Shown: in pieces, positions 34,685 to 46,857 of the stretch
Position numbering within the stretch: the stretch's first letter is position 1
Layout: every line of letters begins with the position of its first letter
From: Bretschneidera sinensis
Lineage: Eukaryota; Streptophyta; Magnoliopsida; Brassicales; Akaniaceae
Assembly (NCBI GenBank): GCA_023935145.1
Contig: CM043700.1
Coordinates: forward strand, 36,837,120-36,901,119
Direction of reading: 5' to 3'
Length of the DNA: 64,000 nucleotides
The notes under the pieces: model-generated
Seen by the model: only the letters and a program-made list of their open reading frames with translations
The model's database searches: none
What the model was told of the DNA's origin: nothing
Made by a program: the position numbers and the translations under genes

Positions 34685-35040
34685 ATTGTAAAATACTACA
34701 TTTAGTGATACGAAAACTCGATGGCAAATGAATAGCCAATTGTATTCTTAATTAAACCAAAACTCTCATTCACCAAGTCCCCAAGAAGAATCAAATGAAT
34801 GGGCTTTCAGGCCCCATAAACAAGAATCAACGGAGAAATAAGCCTCCAAAGCAACCAGTGGCCTAAGGTCCGAGATAAAATCATCGCACATAATGGGCTG
34901 CAACTGACGAGCCCAAGGCCCCCAAGCAAGCATAAACATGGGGAGTTTTGATTTTTGAACATTATTCTTAGGCTACCTGAAAGACTTGTTCAAAGATATT
35001 TTTCTTTTAGGTTTTTAAATATTTCTCTCTCTCTCTCTCT
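34685..35040. repeat. Cluster spacer repeat, copy 2
   Basis: Resumes unit D spacer directly after Copia 1, with the same landmarks as copy 1 (AGTCCCCAAGAAGAATC, CCTCCAAAGCAACCAGTGG). A CT run (35023-35040) ends it. Confidence 0.8.
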
Positions 35041-35054
35041 ATTTTATTTTTTTT

Positions 35055-35074
35055 GGGGGGGGGGGGGGGGGGGG
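35055..35074 (+). repeat. Homopolymer of 20 guanines
   Basis: Twenty consecutive G after a T run. The paralogous place near 22662 has only five G (TTGTTGGGGGTCA), so the run has expanded. Assembly length error is possible. Confidence 0.85.
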
Positions 35075-36789
35075 TCAACTGCTTTTTCAGTGAATGAGGA
35101 AAAAAATTTGATTAATTTCAATGGGTATTCTGTTATGAGCCGAGAACCCTCTCAATAACAGCAACGTACAATTATTGTACGGTTATTTAACGCAATTGGA
35201 CGGACATAAAAAGAAAAAAGATAGCGCGTTTTACCCACAAATATCTTGATCGCAGGCACAGGTGCCGACATGTCCAATAGACGACAAAAAAAGCCAACTT
35301 CACTCCTTTTCTTGTCTGATGTCTCTTTTCTAATTAAAAAAAGGGATTGAAACTTAAACGACGACTCTCCAAATCTTCGTAGCTTCTGATTATTTATTCT
35401 TACTCATAGCTAGACACGCGCGCTTAGCCTCCGATTAACATTAAACATATGCTCTTAAGTTTGAGCCATAATTAGTCATGTACATAGAGAATTTCAGTTT
35501 CATAATAATTGTCATGTTTATTATTTATTTAATTAAATAATTAATTTTTTTAAAGTTAAATTATTAATGTAATTTATTTTTTTCAGATATAAATAGTGTT
35601 TAGAGATTTTTAAATTTATTTTTAAAATAATAAAATATATAAATAATTAAAATCAAAATTATTTCAAAAAATCAAACATTAGACAGAAAAAGCATTTTTT
35701 ATATAAATAAAAATACTTTTTTTTAACCGAAAAAATTTGGATCCTCGATCAGAATAATAAAAACAATATTGTTTTATTACTCAAAAAGTCAAAACAACGA
35801 TATTTTAATCTTTTAAACTGTGAATCCATAGAAAAAGCATTGCCCTACAAGAAATATTATGCTCTCACTTATATATATTGGACAATTAAATGAATTAGAA
35901 TTAATAATACCACTATCTTATTCACCCCCTTTTTTTCCTTCTCTTTGTATTGGTTTGAATGCCAAAAAAAAAAAAGCCAAACTTTGCGTACTTGCACTTA
36001 CCATCTTTCATTTTTATAAAATCTGAATTTTCAAAACTATGGCAATTGGTATCTCCGACATATTTTCTGACCAAATTAAAAGCCACAATTTTTCTTTTAT
36101 AACGGTTTTTAATTTTTATTTATTTGAAGATTTGAGAAGCAATGATATCATAATAATTTTTAAAATATAAAATATAAAAAATATAATTTGTTTTATACCA
36201 TATAATAGAATATAAATTTATTTAAAATATATTTTTAATAATTTTTGAAAAAAAATAATGATAATTTTTTAAAAAAAACCTAAAATATTTTTTGTTAAAT
36301 ATATTTCGTCTATAATATTTTTATTTTTTTAAAAAAATAATTATATTTATTATATCTAAAAATACTTTGATATAATGAAAAGTAATATTCTTTTGAAATT
36401 TTTATTTGTCAAAAAAAATTCGTTTGGATTTAGATGTTGAGGACATTTTCTTGATTAGGCTTAGATGTGGTATCCTGATGGAGAGTCATTTCTCTGGTTG
36501 CTCATGATCAAATCATGCCTCAACTAGCTAAATAATTGTTAAAGTATTAAAAAAAATCGAGATTTTTTTTATTAATTTAAATTTTTTGATAATTGATAAT
36601 TCAATTATGTAACATAATGTTAAAGTTTTAGCTTTCTGTTAATTAATATTTCATTTAATTCTTGGTAGATAACAGTATCACACAATCACATGGGGTTGTC
36701 ATCGATAATTGCCTACAAGTCCCAAAATGATAGTACTGCACAATTCAAAAATTAAGAAGTTCACCATACAGTATTTCAAATAATTAAAC
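35075..36789. other. AT-rich spacer upstream of unit E
   Basis: No gene was recognised. The blocks at about 35870-36000 and 36095-36245 are also present near 50100-50260 and 49615-49765, in reversed order relative to each other. They belong to the duplicated upstream region of ankyrin units. Confidence 0.5.
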
Positions 36790-37011
36790 ATATCAGCAGT
36801 TTGATTAAATGTGAAATATATTGGCAAACACTCTTCGTTAAACAAAAACTCTGATTCCCTCAAGTCCCCAAGAAGAATCAAATGAATGGGCCTTTTGGCC
36901 CCATAAACAAGAATCAAGGGAAATAATTATCAAACATAATGGACTACTACGAACGGGCCGGAGGCCCTCAAGCAAGCATAAACATAGGGAGTTTTGATTT
37001 TTTAACATTAA
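36790..37011. repeat. Cluster spacer repeat, copy 3
   Basis: Same segment as copies 1 and 2 but lacking the CCTCCAAAGCAACCAGTGG block. It is interrupted by the MITE at 37012 and resumes at 37562 with CTTTTCGCTAGCTCAAGG. Confidence 0.75.
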
Positions 37012-37561
37012 GGGCATGTTTGGATTGCATTTTTTAAAAATTGTTTTTAGTTTTCGAAAACTGTCAAAAATTCAAAAACATGTTTGGAAAACAGTTTTCA
37101 AAAATCATTTTCTAAAACAATTTTCAAAAAACTAGTTTTCAAAAACTGTTTTCTAAAAACCCCAAATTGATGTTTTCTGATATAATTTTCGAAAAATAGT
37201 CCTAAAATCAGTGTTCACTTCTCTATTCCATTATTCCTCCATATTATATAAAAAATATTAAATTTTGAAAATAAAATAATATAATTATTTTTAAGTGTTT
37301 AGTAAATATGAGAAATAAAATTAATATAGATTTTAAATTTAAACTCAAAACTGAAAATAATTATAAGGTGTATCAAAACAATTTTCAAAATAAGATTATC
37401 CAAACAACATTTCACTATTTTCTGTTTTGGAAGCAATTTACGAGTTACAGTTATCCAAACATGTTTTTCTTCAAAAAAAAATCAGAAAACTGTTTTTAGA
37501 TTTCATTTTCGAAAACAGTTTTCAAAAACTGAAAACAGAAAACTGTTATCGAAACATGCCC
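37012..37561. mobile_element. 550-bp Tourist-like MITE
   Basis: Terminal inverted repeats GGGCATGTTTGGATTGC and the complement of GTTATCGAAACATGCCC (one mismatch in the first 14). Target duplication TAA at 37009-37011 and 37562-37564, as in PIF/Harbinger elements. The paralogous spacer at 22568-22575 reads AACATTAAGCTT without insert. The interior is built of TTTTCAAAA-type inverted motifs and codes for nothing. Confidence 0.92.
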
Positions 37562-37564
37562 TAA

Positions 37565-39186
37565 CTTTTCGCTAGCTCAAGGACTTCTTCAAATATTTTT
37601 TAACATTACCAAGTGTCTAGATTAAGAATCATGTTCCTAGGGATTCGGTTCCGTGAGAATTACTACAAAATTGAAAAACTTTATTGGTAATCACAAAAAC
37701 TATAGCAGTAATTAAATATTTAAATATTTTATTTTTATTTAGTTACTATTGCAGTTATCTATAATTACCAATAAAATTCTCTAATTTTATGGTAATTCTC
37801 AAGGAACCGATCCATCGATCAAAATTCTTGTATTAATCTAATATATACATTGCTTGATTTTTGAAATATTGAACTTTTTTTGAAAAAGTCTGAACATATA
37901 TGGATATATAAGACTCCAACTAACTTAAATTTGAAAAATAATTGATAATTTAGTTATTCTTAATATGATATTACACTTCAAGGGTATCAACAACCTTTCC
38001 CAAATAATTTTTAGGCAGATAACTCAATCCCATTAATAAATAAATGCCACCTAAGCACAAAATAACCGAACAGTAATTGTACTTTTTTTGTTGGAGGTAC
38101 ATAAAGAATTACGCAGTAAAAGATGTTTGGGTGGCGCTCTTAAGTATCTATTTAATGATTTCTACCTTAATTTTTGCTTTAAGGAGTGCTTAAACCACTA
38201 CCCAAGCATCAATTAAAACAAAAATAAAACATTGTTATGCCTTAATTTTTACTTTAAGTAGTGCTTAACTTAAATTACTGTACAAACATCAATTAAAGCA
38301 AAAAAGCAAGGCATTGTTCACATAAAATAGGACGTTCTATTAAAGCACAAAAAAACAAGCAAGGCATTGTTCACTTTAAGCATGTATTGAATTAAATTAA
38401 GAACAAAGAAAAAAGGGCAATATTGAAACTTCCACGAGTCCTCCATAGAAGATGCTCTCCTCGATTCATTAATTATCCACTTCATAGGAGTTGGATTATT
38501 ATATGTAAATAGCTAGACACGCTTAGACTGGGAAGATATCATATACATGTAGGCGTACAAATTATCATTTGCATTCTTCCCAAAAATTCCAAAATCTGAT
38601 GAAGAACAATATGTCAAATAATATTTTTAGAAAAAAAGAACAATATTTCTAAGAAATTTTGAAAAAAAAAACGAAAAACATGTATGATTCTTCTTATTAT
38701 TTCGAAATTTCTTCTGAACACTTCTTGAAAATCTTCTAAGCTTTTTTGGAAAAAAAATTATCCTTCTCTTTGTCCACCTTTTAAAAAGGATCTCACTCTT
38801 TTGAATAGAGTTCACATCCGTGAGAGACCCACATGGATGTGGTATTATTTTCATCTTATATGAAAATAATATTATCTTCATCTCACATAAAAGTGAGAGT
38901 TGATTTTGATATCACATGTTACAGACTGTACTCCAATCTAAAAGACTAATTTATTTATTTGAGTTTCCAATTGATACATATATCATATTCTCTTTCCGTA
39001 TTTTATGTATATGAAATAATACAGGTTAACATGATCATCACAATATGTACTAGGGTAATTGATTCCCCGCACATGTTGAAAGATTGATTTTTATTTTTGA
39101 AAAGTCAGACACATAGTTCATTAGACTCAGTTCCTACGAATATATATACTCCAGCTAACATGGAATTTGTGAATTACACCCAACAA
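37565..39186. other. Upstream region of unit E
   Basis: AT-rich. No gene. The stretch 38600-38760 matches 50395-50520 upstream of unit F, supporting common ancestry. The leader before unit E (GTTCCTACGAATATATATACTCC, about 39140-39160) corresponds to the TATA-bearing leader of units B and D. Confidence 0.5.
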
Positions 39187-39191
39187 AGAAA

Positions 39192-39762
39192 ATTGAGAGG
39201 AGGCTCTGTGATGCAGCAATGGAGGGTAACGTTAGTTTCTTGCTTAGCTTGCTTCAAGAGGATTCATTAGCTCTCGATAGATTCATCGTGGGTTATTACA
39301 CAGAGACCCCTTTGCACATAGCATCCATGCTAGGACATGTACAATTTGTGAACGAAATTCTCAATCGAAAGCCAGAGCTAGCAGCAGAGCTTGATACACG
39401 AAAATCGTCACCACTTCACTTGGCAGCAGCAAAAGGTTACCTTGATATAGTGGAGAAATTGCTGGTGGTTAACCCTGATATGTGCCTTGTTGGTGACACA
39501 GATGGGAGGACTCCTCTGCATGTTGCAGCCATCAAGGGCTATGTTAGCATCTTGAGAGAGCTACCTGGGGCTAGACCAGTACTTGCGGCTCGAGTTCTAA
39601 TGGACAGAGGTCAGACCATTTTACATGGGTGTGTGAGATACGACCAGTTGGAGGCTACGAAGTTCTTGTTGGAGACAATGGGTGATCATGAGTTTGTGAA
39701 TTATAAGGGATGGCGATGGCAACACTATCTTGCATCTTGCAGTAACTGACAAACAAATTGAG
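39192..39762 (+). pseudogene. Ankyrin unit E: first exon with four ankyrin repeats (broken)
   Basis: The ancestral start codon has become ATT (39192-39194); the next in-frame ATG is nine codons on (39219). Four ankyrin repeats follow (TPLHIASMLGHVQFVNEI, SPLHLAAAKGYLDIVEKL, TPLHVAAIKGYVSILREL, TILHGCVRYDQLEATKFL). One extra G near 39709 shifts the frame just before the exon end. The donor GTAAGT at 39763 is intact, unlike that of unit C. The partner PGG exon lies at 48531, beyond the viral insertion. Confidence 0.87.
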
Positions 39763-40391
39763 GTAAGTTTAATATTATCAATACACTTTTTTTTTTAGGA
39801 AGATTCGAATATGAGACCTCTTTTTCCAGAGGAGAGGCTTATCTATCAATTGAATTATGTTTTGGATACAGATGTTAAAGTACTAAGAAATAACCACTCT
39901 TTTCCATAAACCTAAACTTTGGGATAATAATCAGTAATTCAACTATTTTTTAAGTAGTAACAGAGGTTTAAGTTTTGGTTTCAAACCTTTGGAGAATATC
40001 TACCTTTTCAATCAATACTTCATCAAATTTTTTTTCTTTTAGATATTTTAATATTTGAGTTTTACTTGCATGCAAAACTTTTAACATTTCAATTGGTTTG
40101 TATGTGAGAAAACGTGATAAAATATTAAAAGATAGTTGAACTTTTTCCGCGAGCTTAAGTGAACTACTACTTCTGTCTCATAATTTTTTGTCATGTTTAC
40201 TATTTGATTAATTAAATAAATAATTTTTTTCTATTGTTAAATCATTAAGAAATTTTTTTTTTCATATACACATAAATAGAGTTTAAATTTTTTTATATTT
40301 TAAAAATAATATATATATAAATAATTAAAATTAAACTTACATAAAAAAAATGATAAATGACTAATTATGAGACACTGAGAGTATTTCTTAT
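39763..40391 (+). other. Intron of unit E
   Basis: AT-rich, starting with an intact GTAAGT. No other feature is seen before the duplicated target segment. Confidence 0.5.
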
Positions 40392-40572
40392 TAACAAATA
40401 TCAACACATCAAGCCTACATGTCCATATGAACCATATTTAATTGAACTCGATACCAACGGCTTTGAATTAGCTAGCTTCTTTTTGGAAGGGAAATTTTGT
40501 TTTATTGGTCTGAGAAGGAAAATCTATTAGTGATTTTATGGTGGTGGCATCCCTGATTGCTACAATGGCTTT
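40392..40572 (+). repeat. Left copy of 181-bp duplication flanking the viral insert
   Basis: Runs from TAACAAATATCAACACATCA to GCTACAATGGCTTT. It includes the last part of the unit E intron and the first 14 codons of its PGG coding stretch (MVVASLIATMAF). It differs from the right copy (48386-48565) at two bases and one single-base gap. Confidence 0.93.
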
Positions 40573-40911
40573 GTGGACAGGATCGAGTGAATAGTGAATT
40601 GTGAACAGTAATAAATGAACAGTAAACTTAATAAAGGATAACCAGTAAAAAATGAACAGTAAGCAGAATAAATAATATAAACAAGTTTGATATCAATATG
40701 GTTAATGATCTGAGCACATATTAAATCTAGTAATGAAAACAGTTTTTGAAATGATTATAAACAGATACTTTTATATATTGAGATTGCATGAGCTTACAGT
40801 GCAATATGAGATGATACCTCACTTGTTTCACAATTTTTACAAACTTGCACTAAAACTCTCTTTTGAAAATGAAACTCTAAAACCAACTCTGGTTTTTACA
40901 ATGATAGTAAA

Positions 40912-40922
40912 CTTATTTATAG
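40912..40922 (-). promoter_or_regulatory. Viral pregenomic promoter, TATA box
   Basis: CTATAAATAAG on the minus strand, close to the 3' end of the linear insert. In the circular genome it would drive pregenomic RNA through the left end into the primer site. In this linear form it points out of the insert towards ankyrin unit E, antisense to it. Activity is unknown. Confidence 0.5.
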
Positions 40923-41218
40923 ACGACTTGGACTTCAATAGCCTTCAAATCCGAATGGGCGGATTCCAGAGGGATTTAAGTCCGTGAATTATTTTTGTCT
41001 TGTGGTTGATCTGGCACTTGCTTTTGTCGGTTACGGGTCTTGCTTTTGCTTTTGTTGGTCACGGGTCTTGCTTTTTTGCTTTTCATCTTGTCACGAACGG
41101 GAATCTTGCTTTTGATCAGGAATCTTGCTTTGAGTACTGTCTTTTGTTTTTTATCTTGTCACGAGCATCTGCTTTTGAGTTGTCTGTCTGTCCAGCTGTT
41201 TATCCCTTTAAGTCATAA

Positions 41219-42440
41219 TTAAATCCGTCATATGGATCCTGTGCATAATAGTCTGGTGGAGTATTGAGATTATCGATAGGAGTCTGGGTATTGTCTTCAT
41301 CGCTATCCGATAACTGAGATAGCTCTTCAAGGAGCTTTTTCTTCTTTTCTTGTTTCGATAACTTGGAAGGTCTTGAGATTTTTTGATTAATCTTGGCATT
41401 TTGACGATTATTGCAAAACCATGTCTTGACAGTGTTAAGATTGGAATATAAGCAATCATATTTTGCCTACCATTTGGCCTTAAATATTCTTTTTATTGCC
41501 ATAATTTCCCACTGTGTACCTTCAATGATAGAACCAGTGATAGTATAGTCCCAAGAAATTATCCATGGAATAGCAAATAGAGCATGAAAAAGTAAGTCAT
41601 GAGAATAAGGCTTGTCATTGTTGGTGGTCTGTCTGAAATATTGTAATGCTTCTTGAGTAACAGGAGGAAGTACAGTGGAATCGGTGCCAAAATATGGCCA
41701 CCAATCAAAAATCCATGAGAGAAGTCAATCTTGCATTTCTTGTCAAAGAATATGAACCAAGAATGGTTTTTTGGTCTAATATAAAACATATTGAACCATG
41801 CCATTTGATAATCATGATAATTATAAGTAGGGGGATTAAAAGTCATTGAAAAATGATTTGGTTTATAGTGATCAGGAATCTTATCTGGAAGGACAAATTT
41901 GAGAATCTTGCATTTGAAATAAACAATAAATTTGGGGTCAGAATGGTCTCTTGTGTGGGTAATTTCTACGGATTTTGTGTCAACTAAAATCAGCTCATAA
42001 TATCTTTGGGTTTTTCGAATATCTTCAGGGGCATATTGAAAACCTGTTGGAAATACTTTATTGACATAAAGATAATGATTAATAAGTTCAAAATCATTTG
42101 TTGGTTGCCTAATACTGGTACATCTGATATATTCTTGAATGAGTTTTTGTTAATATTGACTAGGAGGGATCTGAGATTGAGAGGATAGTGTTTGGTTTTG
42201 AGATTGGGATGATGGTGCTTGAGAGGAGAGTTTTTCAGCATAGGTTTGTGGAGATAGGATTGGGAATTCTTTTAGAGGAGCAAATCTGTTTGGCATTTGA
42301 GGTGTTTTTGGTTGAACTGGTGATAAAGGAGGTTTTGAAGAAGCATAATCTGATGGGTCTTGGATTTTTTGAGGTGATGAAGAGGGCTCAATCTTTTATT
42401 TTCCTTTTTGGCAGGAAATCAGACTCATTTTTTCCTGTGT
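41219..42440 (-). pseudogene. Viral downstream open region (broken)
   Basis: Follows RNase H. It begins with a Pro/Ser/Gln-rich stretch, then a block with aromatic-rich motifs (NYHDYQMAWFNMFYI, SWFIFFDKK) resembling a protein of unknown function encoded downstream of polymerase in several plant pararetroviruses. Frameshifts after about 41710 and several stops break it. A Lys-rich and an acidic stretch lie near its end. No catalytic motif is seen. Confidence 0.6.
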
Positions 42441-42454
42441 TTTGATCCTGCAAA

Positions 42455-43708
42455 AATTCCCGTGTGAGGAAATCAGGAAGGGAATTATTCTCTCCTTTAA
42501 TAAACTCTATATTAAAATCGAATACACTCAATATGGCTTGCCATCTGGCAAATATCTGTTTTGAAATAAGATTTTGAACATCTTTTTGTAAAACTTTTTT
42601 TGCTGATTTACAATCAATGCGTAATAAAAATGTTTTATTGTATAAATCATCTTGAAATTTTGATATGCATTAAACAATGGATGAAATTTCTTTTTTGATT
42701 GTGGAATAATTTTTCTGTGCTCCAAGCCATATACCAGAATGATATCGTACTATTTGTTCAGTGGTTTTTTTGGGGAAGAACTTATTTTAGAATACCTCTA
42801 TATCCTATATCAGAAGCGTCTGTTTCGACGATGACTTGTGCTGTAGGACTAAGAATACCAAGACAAGGAAGACTTAATACTTTGGTTTTGAGAAGCTTGA
42901 CGATTTCAGTATGTTGGGATGACCAGGGAATTGGATTCTTGCGAAGCCTCCTATATAAAGGTTCACAAGTTTGTCTTAAATGGAGAAAATAATCTGCTAT
43001 GTAATTTAAACAACCAAGAAATCTTTGTAATTGGGTCTTGTCTCTGATCTCATCAGGAAATTTATTTGCAAATTCAATTGATTTTTCAATAAGTTTGATA
43101 GTTCCTTGAAATATAATATGTCCTAAAAATCTTATTTTGGTCTGAAATAATTTCATTTTGGTTTCTGATAAAACTAATCCATTATTTTTAATAATTTGGA
43201 AAAAAGCTTTTAAATGCTTAAAACGTTGATCAACTGATTTTGAAAATATTAATATATCATCAATATGTGTTCTACTGAAACTAGAGTAGTCATTAAAAAT
43301 ATCATTAATAATATTTTGGAATTCTGAATGAGCATTTTTAAGACCAAAGGGCATTACATTCCATTCGTAATGAACAAAAGGGACATTGAATGCAGTCTTG
43401 TACTTATCTTTTTCATTAATCTGAATTTGCCAAAATCCAGATTTTAAAGCAAAATTTGAAAATACAGTAGAATCATGAAGTCTATTAAGATGATCCTTTT
43501 TATTGGGTATTGAGTATCTTATCCATTGTAAAACCTTGTTTAAGGGTTTGTAATTAATAACTAATCTAGGAGCTCCTCTTTCTAATTCTGCTTGCTTTTG
43601 AACATAGAAAGCAGAGCAGCTCCAAGGAGATTTACTTGGTCTAATTAATTTTTTATCTAATAATGTTTTAATCTCTTCTTGACAGTATTTTAACAATTCT
43701 TGATTCAT
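42455..43708 (-). pseudogene. Viral reverse transcriptase and RNase H (broken)
   Basis: RT that would copy pregenomic RNA. The motifs LVINYKPLNK, MPFGLKNAHSEFQ and IDDILIFS are visible. The first catalytic Asp region reads FSNFALKSGFW, where the family has an Asp in place of the Ala, and the box before DDIL has His for Tyr. The RNase H start (VETDASDIGY) and later E and D blocks can be followed to about 42455, across stops near 42780 and in the middle of the domain. A stop just before 43708 separates it from the protease side. Confidence 0.87.
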
Positions 43709-44125
43709 CTAGATAGGTCGTGATTTTGAAGGGATATCTTTTTCATTAAAATTTGGTTCGTAAGGCAGAGATACTATGTGCTTTTTTCTTTCCCAAAAAG
43801 CATTTGGCAAATCAGCACATATTTCCTTCTTAAATAAAGTTTCTAAGTCCTTTACTTGAAATTGTATTTGAGGTTCTTTGATTTGTTGTTCTATCTTTTG
43901 ATAATTAATTTCTTCTTTTAGAAAATTGATATGAGCTTGCTTATTTTGTATTAAGTTTATTTGCTTATGCAGACTATTCTTTTGTAGTAAGTTTAATTCT
44001 CTAGTGTCTATAGGTTGTAAAAATGGGAAGAATAAACTTTGGTCTAGTATGTTAGTTTCTATTCCTAGATGACTAACTTTAAAAGGATATATTTGTGTTA
44101 AAAATGGGGTTCCTATGATAATGTT
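43709..44125 (-). pseudogene. Viral protease-RT linker (broken)
   Basis: Remnant of the region between protease and RT, Gln/Lys/Glu rich, with several stops. It joins the RT N-terminus across an in-frame TAG at the 43708 border. Confidence 0.55.
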
Positions 44126-44812
44126 TTAATGAATATTTTTAACAAGTACAAAGTGTGTTTTAAGGCAATATCCATCATTACATACATAAGAATTGGTGAT
44201 TTTATATTCTACATCTAATTTTGATCCGCTGGTAGTATTTAGTCTTTCCGTAGTTTTCTCATAATATTTTGTGGGTACAAAACCTTCTTTAAGACAATTC
44301 TGGTCAGCACCAAAATCAACAAGAGCAGTGGTATTAATATGATATTCTTCATTAATAACAATAGAAATTTTGATATACCATTTTTGGTAATTAATTCTTT
44401 CTATTAAATTAACAAAACTATCTTTTGGTTCATTTTCTATTAAACTAGTTGTTTCTAAAGTTAGGGCTTCTTGAGATTTTCCTTTTTTTTCAGTTTGTGA
44501 TATAATTGATTCTTTAAGGTTATTTATTTCTAAATTAACCATTTTTGCTTTTAGATCTATAGTGTCTTTTTGAATATTTTTAATCTGTTCTTTCATGGAA
44601 TTAACTTCCATTTGTAAATCTTGGACGGTAGCAACTTTTGGTTTTTGAAATCTTTTTTCTAATATTTTTTCAAGGTTATATGGTTTAGGGGTCTTAATTC
44701 TTTGTTCTTCACAAATAATATTTCTTAATTTTACTAAGTATTCTTTCTTAGTTATAGGATCATCAATCTTATCAATAATATCTAGGAGGAATTCTTTTTG
44801 TGAAGTTATCAT
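44126..44812 (-). pseudogene. Viral aspartic protease region (broken)
   Basis: 228 codons open. The N-terminal half is a Lys/Glu-rich likely coiled coil (about residues 60-115). The protease active site reads VDFGAD, where the family has D-S/T-G-A, so the nucleophile-supporting residue is replaced by Phe. It would process the viral polyprotein; this copy is predicted inactive. Confidence 0.8.
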
Positions 44813-44908
44813 ATTGATAGATTTACAATAACATAGACCTTCTTCACAGTTACACTGTGAATCGTCAGAATTTTCTGAATCAGAAGTCTCTTGAATAGTA
44901 TAAATAAG

Positions 44909-46838
44909 TTATTCTTTATCAGAAGAGGAGGATTCTTCTTCTGACTGTGATTCATTTAGCATGACTTTTGTTAATTGTTGCTTTAGAGTTTCATCAATTT
45001 CTAACTCATTAATTTTTTGCTTTACACGACAGTTCTTTGCCCAATGCCCAAGCCGTCCACACTTAAACAGGCTTTGGAAGAGGTTTGGGTCTGTGGTTTT
45101 TTGATTTTTTAAATCTGGGCTTTTAGATTTTTGTAGTAGAAGGATACTTATTGGGCTTATAGTGTTTCTTATAAGTTCATTTTTTAAAATATTTGATTTT
45201 CTTTTTCTTTTCAATAGACGGGGCCCTAATAGTTTCATAACCATACTGGTTACAGAATGAGCCTAATTCTTTTCTGCTTAGATGTAGTTCAGATTTCATT
45301 TTGGACTTTAGTTTAAGATCATTGCAGAGGGCTAATCCTTCATAATTAATATAACCTATTAATTCTTCATATGAGAGATTATTATAAGGTATGGATCCGT
45401 TATTAACATCTTTAATTATTTGACAGACTTTTTCAGCAAATAATTTTGGAAGTCCTGAAATAAAATTTTCTTTCCAATAAGCATTATTACTATCTTTTCT
45501 AGTGTATATTTTGGCAAGAAATACATCTTTATACCATCTAAAATCTTGCATAGTTTGGCATGTTAGGTTAATAAGTATTTCAGATGATCTAGCTGAAAAT
45601 TTGTCAGGGTCACCTATAAAATGTTGAGTAATAGCATTTATAAGGGTTTCAAAAGCATTTTCTTGTTTTATGTATCCAGTAGAAATACTAATTTCTCCAG
45701 TTTGATTATCTTGGAATGATTGAGTTGTTGGTATATCAATTGAGGCATTTAATACTTCATTTCTGTTATCTTTAGTGAGATAATTATCCTGCCATCCTTT
45801 AAGTATTCCAGTAAATCCAGCAATTATACTAGTAGTTATATTTTTATCAGTATTATTGGGTCGTGTTTTATAAGCAGTAGCAGCCATAGTCATTTCTTGA
45901 AGTGTATTTAATATATTGTGATCACTAGCTCCATCTATATTCCATTCATATAATGTATTATCATCATAACGAGCTTGAGTAGCCGAAGATCTTTCTTCAT
46001 ATTGTATATCAGGGGGAGTTGGTCTAGTGTAGTAATTCCTAGTTCTTGGAAACAGTGTTGAACTATTTTTATTGTTATATATTTTATTGATTTCATCACT
46101 TTCTCTAATTTCGCTAATTAGGTCTTGGTCTATGACATTAATGTTTGAAGTTTTTTCATCGAGGTTTAAATTTTTTAATTTATCATTTATAGATTTCAAG
46201 ACATCATCAGAATTGTCAAGAGTAATTAATTTTTTTTCTTCTATTTGGAGTGGTTTAAAAATTGGTTGAGATAGATGAGGAATCGGTTTTTGTTTTTGAA
46301 TTATAGTAGGATATGTCTTCTCTCCGGGGTTTTTTGAAGAAGAAGCAGGAGCCATTTGCTTACTATCTAAAGAGGTTAATTTGTCATCTATAGAATCAAT
46401 AGTAGAGGCAATAGAGGTAATATGTTGAGAAATTGTGTGAAGATTTTGATTAGTATAATTGTTTTGGGTGTAAAGATTACTAATATAAGTTAAATCAGCA
46501 TTACGATCAGGTGGTTCATTTTTATTAGCATTTTTGAAGGGTGTTGCAATAATAGGGACTGAATATTGAGGTGAATTAAGGGTTATTCTCTGTAGTGGGG
46601 GGTGTATAGATGATATAACTTGACCGCTAGCAAGAGTCCATTTGTGATCAAGTTGAGTTATAATATCTATTTCTTTATAAACATCAGGATGATTTAGGGC
46701 AAAAGGGTTATAAATTTTATTATTAAATGTATATATTTCAAAGAAATCAAAGAAGTATATTTCACATTGAATTTCAGTCATATGAGAATACCATTGATCC
46801 CTTATGTGGGTTCTTTCATTTTCAGAAAAGGTTGTCAT
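44909..46838 (-). pseudogene. Viral coat protein and zinc knuckle (broken)
   Basis: The first frame (46838-45177, 553 codons) is the longest viral frame left. It starts in mid-polyprotein and contains the conserved capsid core (DFRWYKDVFLAKIYTR, WKENFISGLPKLFAEKV, SYEELIGYINYEGLALC, ELGSFCNQYGYE) and a Lys-rich run. A frameshift near 45200 leads into the zinc knuckle (KCGRLGHWAKNC), in which the first Cys of CX2CX4HX4C is replaced by Leu. An acidic tail (ESQSEEESSSSDKE) ends at 44909. A frameshift at the A-run around 46870 separates it from the movement protein. Confidence 0.87.
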
Positions 46839-46857
46839 AAACCAATCAGATTTTTCT

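Noticed and set aside
40392..40572. The 180-bp repeats as viral terminal repeats
   Set aside because: They contain ankyrin/PGG coding sequence continuous with the host exon on the right, so they are host DNA.
41000..41222. Plus-strand frames rich in Leu/Phe inside the viral insert
   Set aside because: Antisense to the viral downstream region; a hydrophobic pattern from T-rich DNA.
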